Assembly (NCBI GenBank): GCA_022736595.1
Contig: DZDC01000130.1
Location: 1 to 6,233, forward strand
Source: Draconibacterium orientale
GTDB taxonomy: Bacteria > Bacteroidota > Bacteroidia > Bacteroidales > UBA1556
Direction: 5' to 3'
DNA: 6,233 bases
This document shows positions 1 to 4,870 of this stretch, one piece after another. Numbering within the stretch: the first letter of the stretch is position 1; each line of letters begins with the position of its first letter. The translations under genes and the position numbers were made by a program. The notes beneath the pieces are model-generated. The model saw only the letters and a program-made list of their open reading frames with translations. It searched no databases and was not told where the DNA came from.

Positions 1-67
1 CTATCGGGAGGGGCTAAGCTGCGTAAGTGAAAAACGAAAAGGCAAGATGCGAGGAGAAGGAGTTGTT

Positions 68-92
68 ATTGGTGGTAATTGGTGGTAATTGG
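68..92. repeat. Short 10-bp-period tandem repeat
   Basis: The unit GGTGGTAATT occurs twice in full (71-80 and 81-90), and the match to a 10-base period continues on both sides for about 2.5 copies. It lies upstream of the fur-family promoter in a non-coding stretch. No function is evident. It may be a replication-slippage product or, less likely, a helical-phase protein binding site. Apart from this repeat, positions 1-123 show nothing supportable; short open frames reaching in from the left edge (stops at 28-30 and 86-88) could be the tail of an upstream gene, but are too short to judge. Confidence 0.5.
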
Positions 93-123
93 CGATTTGG
101 GTATTAAAACATGAATATTTAGC

Positions 124-153
124 TTTCGCAATCAGAAATATTGTTTACTTTTG
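124..153 (+). promoter_or_regulatory. Bacteroidota-type promoter of the Fur/TonB/lipoprotein operon
   Basis: A perfect match to the Bacteroidota -7 consensus TAnnTTTG is seen as TACTTTTG at 146-153. A TTTC at 124-127, one base off the -33 TTTG, lies 18 bp upstream of it. Transcription would start near 160, giving a leader of about 25 nt before the ATG at 186. A second, weaker pair is TTTG at 96-99 with TAGCTTTC at 120-127 (20-bp spacing), which could be an alternative start. The operator palindrome begins at 152, inside the -7 box, so a bound repressor would block sigma factor or RNA polymerase. Confidence 0.6.
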
Positions 154-166
154 CAACATTGTTGCA
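152..166. promoter_or_regulatory. Fur-family (Zur-like) operator, perfect 7-1-7 palindrome
   Basis: TGCAACA, T, TGTTGCA reads as an exact 7-1-7 inverted repeat. This is the architecture shared by Fur, Zur and PerR boxes, though the bases differ from the E. coli Zur box. It overlaps the last two bases of the -7 element and the predicted transcription start, directly before a Fur-family gene, so autoregulation is the natural reading. A second copy of the right half lies at 177-183, part of a 10-bp direct repeat TTGTTGCATT at 159-168 and 176-185. The assignment to the adjacent regulator is inferred. Confidence 0.65.
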
Positions 167-185
167 TTTGAACACTTGTTGCATT

Positions 186-605
186 ATGAACTCCATCGAA
201 GTACTTAATAGTCATAACCTTAAGCGCACCAGTTGTCGCGAGGGAATTATTGATGTGATGCTGACTGCTAAAGAAGCCCTCTCTGAAAACGAAATCAGAG
301 ACAAACTGCTGGGCAATTACGATCGCACCACCTTCTATCGTAGCTTTAAAACCCTCGAAGAACACCATATTCTCCATCGCATTGTGGTGGATAATCTGAA
401 AGTGAAATATGCTGTGAATCCTGCTTTAACTGGCGCCCAAGCTCATGCTCATTTCTATTGCAAAGAATGCAATACTGTGCTTTGCTTAACCCATATCCCC
501 ATTCAAAACCCACTTCTTCCACAAGGCTATTTACAAACCGAAACCGAATTGCTTATCAAAGGTTATTGCAGCCGTTGTCTTAAGCCCAATCCTCATCATG
601 AGTAA
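186..605 (+). CDS. Fur-family metal-responsive repressor, probably Zur-type
   Basis: A 139-residue Fur-superfamily regulator, of normal family length. Residues 1-80 form the winged-helix DNA-binding part, with the recognition-helix signature YDRTTFYRSFKTLEE (45-59), equivalent to the TVYR.L..L segment of Fur. The C-terminal dimerisation and metal domain carries HAHFYCKEC (His87, His89, Cys92, Cys95) and GYCSRC (Cys128, Cys131), the two CxxC pairs of the structural zinc site. Cys100 replaces the Asp of the usual VIDL motif, as I recall from Bacteroidota Zur-like members. The tail ends in PHHE. The ATG at 186 is chosen; an in-frame TTG at 141 would put the promoter and operator inside the gene and add residues the family lacks. 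No Shine-Dalgarno is visible, normal for Bacteroidota. The gene overlaps the next by 8 nt and is the first of a five-gene run with a TonB receptor and His-rich lipoproteins, which favours zinc over iron. Family is certain; metal is inferred. Confidence 0.9.
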   Translation: MNSIEVLNSHNLKRTSCREGIIDVMLTAKEALSENEIRDKLLGNYDRTTFYRSFKTLEEHHILHRIVVDNLKVKYAVNPALTGAQAHAHFYCKECNTVLCLTHIPIQNPLLPQGYLQTETELLIKGYCSRCLKPNPHHE

Positions 606-954
606 AATAAAACCCATATATGCCTTTCTCCTTCTTTGGGTGTACCTGATTCCTACACTGTATCAGTCAATACATCTTTGGGAACACCCGCAGCATACGG
701 TTTGCCATCGCGCTTCATTGGATATTTTCCCTCAAAAAACCAGTCCGCTTAACGCTCAATTTTCCAATACTTCTACCCTCGAAATGTGTCTTTCGTGCGG
801 CTTTGAATGGGCTATGAACGACATTCCCACGCCCGCACAATTTCAATTCAACATCGATTTTATATTTCTACCTCAATATTTCGATTTATCACAACAAAGC
901 CTCGATTCCCATATCAATCATCCAGGATCAAGAGGTCCTCCAAGAAAAATATAA
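598..954 (+). CDS. Small membrane-anchored Cys/His protein, unknown function
   Basis: A 118-residue protein I cannot name with certainty. It starts with MSKIK followed by one hydrophobic segment (about 7-22), a signal anchor or uncleaved signal, so most of the chain should be periplasmic. Right after the membrane segment come His26, His30, His33, Cys36 and His37. A CLSC motif (Cys64, Cys67) follows, and the C-terminus reads HPGSRGPPR. Small proteins with a membrane segment, a central CxxC and a terminal R-G/A-P-P are common before TonB receptors and resemble the DUF2946 type; this resemblance is from memory. The start overlaps the end of the repressor gene by 8 nt, which suggests translational coupling, and the receptor starts 42 nt downstream. 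The clustered Cys and His suggest metal binding, perhaps handing metal over in the periplasm, but nothing in the sequence proves it. Confidence 0.7.
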   Translation: MSKIKPIYAFLLLWVYLIPTLYQSIHLWEHPQHTVCHRASLDIFPQKTSPLNAQFSNTSTLEMCLSCGFEWAMNDIPTPAQFQFNIDFIFLPQYFDLSQQSLDSHINHPGSRGPPRKI

Positions 955-996
955 TCATGATTGTAAGTATATTTTTCAAATTTTTCATTCACCAAT

Positions 997-3396
997 ATGT
1001 ATAAAATCATCCTGCTGCTCTTGGGTTTAGGGTTTTTCAACCTTAGCTTTTCTCAGCATAAATATAGCCTTAGTGGTCGCATAGTCGATTCCAATCAGAA
1101 TCCCTTGCCTGGAGCAAGCATTTTTTTGATGCCTTCTGGTCAAGGTACTGTTGCTGATGCCAAAGGCTATTTTTCAATTCCCATGCTTGAAAATGGCTCC
1201 TACCGCGTGGAGGTTAAATACCTTGGTTACCAAAATTGGGTAGACACACTATTGGTGGATGCCAATCTCAATCGCTTAGTGGAACTAAAACCCCAATCGG
1301 TGGAACTTCAAGAGGTGGTAGTTTGGGATCACCGTGCTGAAAAACGCAAACAGGAGGAAAGCCTCAGCATCGAAATTGTAACCCAAGATTTCATAAAACA
1401 AAATCTGGGAGGCAGCCTTATGCAATCCCTTGAGCGTTTGCCAGGTGTGAGTACCATCGATATTGGCTCAGGTCAATCGAAACCCGTAATCCGTGGTTTG
1501 AGCTTCAACCGCGTTGTGGTGGTGGAGCATGGTCTTAAACATGAAGGACAACAGTGGGGTGCCGATCATGGACTGGAAGTGGATCAATATGCTGTGGAAA
1601 ATGTGGAAATTATCAAGGGTCCTTCTAGCCTAACTTATGGTTCCGATGCCTTGGGAGGAGTGATTGACCTAAAGAGTGCTAAAATACCTGGTCCCAATAC
1701 CTTAGGCGGAAGTGTCGATATCATTGGAAAAAGCAACAATCAGCATTGGGGTTCTTCTGTGGCTCTTTATGGTCGCAAAAAATACTTCTTTGTGCAGCTT
1801 CGAGCTACAGCACTTTCGTATGCCGATTACAGAGTTCCGGTAGATAGCGTCGATATTTATTCGTATCGTGCTGGTTTGCACAACAACAACCTACGAAACA
1901 CAGCAGGCAATGAACAAAGCATCCACCTCAATCTGGGCTGGGCCAAAGATTATTTCCAGAGCAAAATTTTTGTGAGTCATCTGCGAAGTGAAGCCGGTTT
2001 TTTTGCCAACGCCCATGGACTGGAGCCACGACACGTGAATACCGAAATTCATGATGCCTCCAATCGCGATATACTGGATCCTTACCACCAAGTACAACAT
2101 ACTAAAATCGTTAGCACCACCCAATGGCGTAGTGAAAAGCTCAAATATGAATTGATACTTGGTTTCCAACGCAATCTACGCCACGAATGGAGCGAATACG
2201 TCAACCATGGTTATATGCCCGATCAATTTCCTGATAGTCTTCAATATGATCCCAATCTAGAGCTGCAATTTGATAAAAAAATCTATGCCGCTAAGTTTAA
2301 AGTCGATTTTGGAACTTGGAAAAAATGGAATACTTCCCTAGGATTTAATGGCGACTTTCAACATAATGAAATTGGCGGAAGAGCCTTCATTATACCAGCC
2401 TTTGACCAATGGAATGCTGGAATTTTTGGCATCAGTCAACGCCCGCTCACTGCCAACAGCATTCTGCAATGGGGCTTACGTTACGACGTAGGACAACTCA
2501 ATTCAAAGGCATATTACGATTGGTTTCCGAGTCCTGAGGTGTCGGGAGCTGATACTCATTTTGTTTATTTGATGCGCGCTGATCATTTGCTGAAAAACTT
2601 CTCAAGTTTCAGTACCTCTTTGGGTTACAGTTATTTCACCGATCAATGGTTGTTGAAAATAAATGCGGGCAAAAGTTTTCGTATGCCCAATGCCAAAGAG
2701 CTGGCTGCCAATGGAGTAAACTATCACCATTTCAGTTATGAAGTGGGGAATGCCAATCTCAAACCTGAGAGCAGTTACCAGCTCGACCTCGGAATGGAAT
2801 ACGACGGTGGGTCTTGGATTGTTGGAGCCAGTCCGTTCGTCAATTTCTTTGCCAACTACATCTATCTCAATCCAACTTCCCAATACGACCGTTTGTACGG
2901 TAATGGTAATCAGGAATTTAATTATACCCAAAGCAATGTCTTCAGAGTGGGAGGCGAGGTGTATGGGCATGTGCATTTGATGAAAAATCTTTTGCTAGGA
3001 ATGGTGGGTGAATACGTCTTTTCAAGGCAACTTTCAGGGGATAAACAAGGCTTCTCCCTTCCCTTTTCGCCGCCCGCTGCGGGTATTGTAAATATGAAAT
3101 ACACGGCCAAAAAGTTCTATTTCTTCGAATCCATGTATTTTAATCTTGATGTCAGATTCAGTGCTCAGCAAAATCAAATCGTTCCTCCAGAGGAAGTTAC
3201 CGATGGCTATGTCATTTTCAATTTCAGCTGGGGCAGCGATATCAAAATCAAAAATCAAAAAATTGAGTTAAACTTTCAGATTCAAAATCTGACGAATACC
3301 GTTTATTTCAATCATACCAGTTATTATAGATTAATCAATGTTCCGGAAGCCGGACGCAATTTTGTAGTTAGTCTGCGCTTCCCTTTTCAAACATAA
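997..3396 (+). CDS. TonB-dependent outer membrane receptor, ZnuD-like plug, probable zinc uptake
   Basis: A full-length 799-residue TonB-dependent receptor of the outer membrane. A signal peptide (1 to about 19, ending SFSQ) is followed by a carboxypeptidase-regulatory-like beta domain (about 22-98; SGRIVD, PLPGASIF, GYFSIP), a TonB-box-like stretch (ELQEVVVWD, about 103-111), the plug (about 120-226; LPGV, KPVIRGL, VEIIKGPSSLTYGSDALGGVIDL in part) and a 22-strand-type barrel to the end. The end is typical of Bacteroidota receptors (NLTN, then PEAGRNFVVSLRFPF), with two extra residues after the last Phe. The plug contains GADHGLEVD; Asp190-His191 align with the Asp-His pair that binds zinc in Neisseria ZnuD. 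Further His at 178, 182, 340, 346, 352, 364 and 368 could line the import path. No SusD partner is present, so a glycan system is unlikely. Family is certain. Zinc as cargo is inferred from the plug motif and the Fur-family and His-rich neighbours; copper or a metallophore is possible. Confidence 0.93.
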   Translation: MYKIILLLLGLGFFNLSFSQHKYSLSGRIVDSNQNPLPGASIFLMPSGQGTVADAKGYFSIPMLENGSYRVEVKYLGYQNWVDTLLVDANLNRLVELKPQSVELQEVVVWDHRAEKRKQEESLSIEIVTQDFIKQNLGGSLMQSLERLPGVSTIDIGSGQSKPVIRGLSFNRVVVVEHGLKHEGQQWGADHGLEVDQYAVENVEIIKGPSSLTYGSDALGGVIDLKSAKIPGPNTLGGSVDIIGKSNNQHWGSSVALYGRKKYFFVQLRATALSYADYRVPVDSVDIYSYRAGLHNNNLRNTAGNEQSIHLNLGWAKDYFQSKIFVSHLRSEAGFFANAHGLEPRHVNTEIHDASNRDILDPYHQVQHTKIVSTTQWRSEKLKYELILGFQRNLRHEWSEYVNHGYMPDQFPDSLQYDPNLELQFDKKIYAAKFKVDFGTWKKWNTSLGFNGDFQHNEIGGRAFIIPAFDQWNAGIFGISQRPLTANSILQWGLRYDVGQLNSKAYYDWFPSPEVSGADTHFVYLMRADHLLKNFSSFSTSLGYSYFTDQWLLKINAGKSFRMPNAKELAANGVNYHHFSYEVGNANLKPESSYQLDLGMEYDGGSWIVGASPFVNFFANYIYLNPTSQYDRLYGNGNQEFNYTQSNVFRVGGEVYGHVHLMKNLLLGMVGEYVFSRQLSGDKQGFSLPFSPPAAGIVNMKYTAKKFYFFESMYFNLDVRFSAQQNQIVPPEEVTDGYVIFNFSWGSDIKIKNQKIELNFQIQNLTNTVYFNHTSYYRLINVPEAGRNFVVSLRFPFQT

Positions 3397-3418
3397 TTAA
3401 AACCTTAAAATTTAATTC

Positions 3419-4240
3419 ATGAAAAAATTTAATATCCTATTATCAATGAGTCTTTTAGCTCTTTTTATACTCAGCTTTAATGCATGTAAAAAAGAAGAAA
3501 CCGAAAATGCCAAGCCTGCAATTTCAGCTTTGGAGTTGGGTTACAACAACAGCCATACTGTAGTATTAGGAAGCGATTTGCATATCGAAGCCGAGGTGGT
3601 GGCAGAAGGAAAAATCCAAACCATCCAAATTGAAATTCATGCCGAAGGGGGGGATAAAGGCAGCTGGATTTTTGATTCAGTTTATACCGAATTTGCAGGA
3701 CTTAAAAACACTACATTCCACAAACATGTGGATTTACCCTTGGACACCGACACTGGACATTACCATTTTCACTTCATTGTCACCGATCAAGAAGGTCAAC
3801 AAACCACTTTAGAAGAAGTAGTAGAAGTAGTTTTGCCCAGCGATAGTGCTACTCCAGTGCTGCAAGTCACCAACGCTCCCAGCAATGGACAAGACTTCAT
3901 CAACGGACAAAGCATTCAAATCTCAGGCGACATTACAGACAACATTGCCTTGGGCGGACTCTACATCGGCTTGGTTAGTAGCACTCAAAGCCTTACCGAT
4001 GCGGAGGTGAATCACACCAACACCATTACGCTATTGCATGGCCACGACTTTGATCAGCCAACCCAACATCATTTTGAAGCCAGCATTGTGGTGGGTGCTG
4101 CCTACGACAACAACAGCACCCCAAAACCCATTCAATGGCAATCGGGAAGTTACTATATTTTAGTGAAAACCAAAGATGCTTTTGGAGGCAATTGGACCTA
4201 TTCAACCCATTATCCCATTCAAATAACAATAAGTAAATGA
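3419..4240 (+). CDS. His-rich lipoprotein with two DUF4625-like domains
   Basis: A 273-residue lipoprotein. The signal peptide ends in FNAC with lipidated Cys23. The following KKEE places a Lys and two acidic residues where the lipoprotein export signal of Capnocytophaga sits, so display on the cell surface is likely. Two Ig-like beta domains follow. Domain A (about 32-138) has IEIH (His74), HKH (101, 103) and GHYHFHF (114, 116, 118) before VTDQEG. Domain B (about 145-271) has TDNIALG, HGH (207, 209), HH (217, 218) and GSYYILVKTKDAFG. The layout matches DUF4625 proteins of Bacteroidota, recognised by eye from the G-x-Y-H-F...TD.EG signature. It starts 22 nt after the receptor and its stop overlaps the next start by ATGA. 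A likely role is metal capture next to the receptor; this is inference. A run of seven G at 3647-3653 sits in the coding sequence and could slip. Confidence 0.82.
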   Translation: MKKFNILLSMSLLALFILSFNACKKEETENAKPAISALELGYNNSHTVVLGSDLHIEAEVVAEGKIQTIQIEIHAEGGDKGSWIFDSVYTEFAGLKNTTFHKHVDLPLDTDTGHYHFHFIVTDQEGQQTTLEEVVEVVLPSDSATPVLQVTNAPSNGQDFINGQSIQISGDITDNIALGGLYIGLVSSTQSLTDAEVNHTNTITLLHGHDFDQPTQHHFEASIVVGAAYDNNSTPKPIQWQSGSYYILVKTKDAFGGNWTYSTHYPIQITISK

Positions 4241-4731
4241 AAAAAACCATTCTAACTTTTGCATTTATCATTGCGCTTTATGGCACATTCTCGTCTTGCC
4301 AAAAGGAAGCAACCGTGGACAAAGAAAAACCCGTCATCGACCTTAGTGCCGCCGATGCCTTTCCAGGGAATTGCGATACACTCTATTTCGGCGAACCCTT
4401 TGTGCTCAAAATGGCCTTTTCTGACAATGTGGAATTGGGCTCCTATAGCATTGATATTCATCACAATTTCGATCACCATTCCCATAGCACCGAAATCACC
4501 AGCTGCACTATGGATCCCATTAAAGAAGCTTTTAATTCCTTCACGCACATTCAGAATTATAGCATTCCCACTGGGCAACAACACTATCAAACCCAATTGA
4601 GTATTCCTTTGCCCACTTCTAACGACGATGGCAGTTTTGACGAGGGCGATTACCATTTCTACATAAGTCTCACCGATCATGAAGGTTGGTCAACTCAAAA
4701 AGGATTGAGCATCAAGATTCTGTACCGATAG
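4237..4731 (+). CDS. His-rich DUF4625-type lipoprotein, single domain
   Basis: A 164-residue lipoprotein. The signal peptide ends in FSSC with lipidated Cys21, followed by QKEA, again compatible with a Bacteroidota surface-export signal. One DUF4625-type domain (about 31-163) holds FSDNVELGSYSIDIHHNFDHHSHS in part, where His75, 76, 80, 81 and 83 form a dense cluster, and ends with EGDYHFYISLTDHEG. Cys46 and Cys90 could form a disulfide. It is a shorter relative of the upstream lipoprotein: its DNVELGSYSI matches DNIALGGLYI of that protein's domain B, and its YHF...TD.EG matches domain A, so the pair looks like duplicated and diverged modules. The ATGA overlap indicates coupled translation. 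It is the last gene before a strong hairpin. Probable role is extracellular zinc binding for the adjacent receptor; the His cluster is seen, the metal is inferred. Confidence 0.82.
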   Translation: MKKTILTFAFIIALYGTFSSCQKEATVDKEKPVIDLSAADAFPGNCDTLYFGEPFVLKMAFSDNVELGSYSIDIHHNFDHHSHSTEITSCTMDPIKEAFNSFTHIQNYSIPTGQQHYQTQLSIPLPTSNDDGSFDEGDYHFYISLTDHEGWSTQKGLSIKILYR

Positions 4732-4748
4732 TTATTTATTTTGTTCCA

Positions 4749-4778
4749 AGTAGCTTTGCCCCGAAGGGCAAAGCTACT
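4749..4778 (+). terminator. Strong hairpin ending the metal operon (terminator-like)
   Basis: A perfect 13-bp stem (AGTAGCTTTGCCC with GGGCAAAGCTACT) closes on a CGAA tetraloop, 17 nt after the last lipoprotein stop. Position and stability suit an intrinsic terminator, but no T-run follows (the next bases are AATAGGAG), so it may instead protect the 3' end of the mRNA or be a dispersed REP-like palindrome. Confidence 0.55.
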
Positions 4779-4796
4779 AATAGGAGCAATAAATGT

Positions 4797-4804
4797 TATT
4801 TTTG
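4797..4804 (+). promoter_or_regulatory. Probable -7 promoter element for the queA-family gene
   Basis: TATTTTTG is an exact match to the Bacteroidota TAnnTTTG consensus, placed between the operon-ending hairpin and the queA-family gene. No clear TTTG -33 box lies 18-21 bp upstream. A start near 4811 would give a leader of about 60 nt. Confidence 0.45.
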
Positions 4805-4826
4805 CAGCTCGATTTTGACCTTACCT

Positions 4827-4851
4827 AAAACCAGATCAACATCTTGGTTTT
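4827..4851 (+). other. Hairpin in the leader of the queA-family gene
   Basis: AAAACCA pairs with TGGTTTT and the inner GAT pairs with ATC around a CAAC loop, with one bulged T at 4844. The right arm ends in T-rich sequence (4848-4852), 19 nt before the ATG at 4871. It could be a weak attenuator or affect translation start, or be chance in AT-rich DNA. It does not resemble a preQ1 riboswitch. Confidence 0.3.
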
Positions 4852-4870
4852 TACAAACTATTATATCTTA

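Noticed and set aside
2..88. Open frame entering from the left edge (28 codons) as tail of an upstream gene
   Set aside because: Composition is odd, it runs into the tandem repeat and shows no family motif; a shorter frame ending at 30 is equally possible, so no gene is claimed.
141..185. In-frame TTG start extending the Fur-family protein by 15 residues
   Set aside because: It would place the -7 box and the palindromic operator inside the coding region, and the added residues do not fit the family N-terminus.
957..1004. Fifteen-codon open frame between the small Cys/His gene and the receptor
   Set aside because: It is very short, rich in Phe and Ile as expected from AT-rich spacer, and overlaps the receptor start out of frame; no sign of a real leader peptide.
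2602..2976. 124-codon open frame on the minus strand inside the receptor gene
   Set aside because: It lies wholly opposite a conserved beta-barrel region and has no motif of its own.
997..3396. SusC-type glycan transporter
   Set aside because: There is no SusD-like partner; at 799 residues it is shorter than typical SusC, and the plug and neighbours point to metal uptake.
4252..4680. 142-codon open frame on the minus strand opposite the second lipoprotein
   Set aside because: The + strand frame has a lipoprotein signal and family motifs; the antisense frame has no recognisable domain and is explained by codon bias.
4844..4870. In-frame TTG start extending the QueA-family protein by 9 residues
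   Set aside because: The family N-terminus (short lead, then D-Y-x-Y-x-L-P) fits the ATG at 4871, and the extension overlaps a leader hairpin.
4805..4870. preQ1 riboswitch ahead of the queA-family gene
   Set aside because: The conserved preQ1-I core (a CUACACCC-like loop and A-rich tail) is not present.
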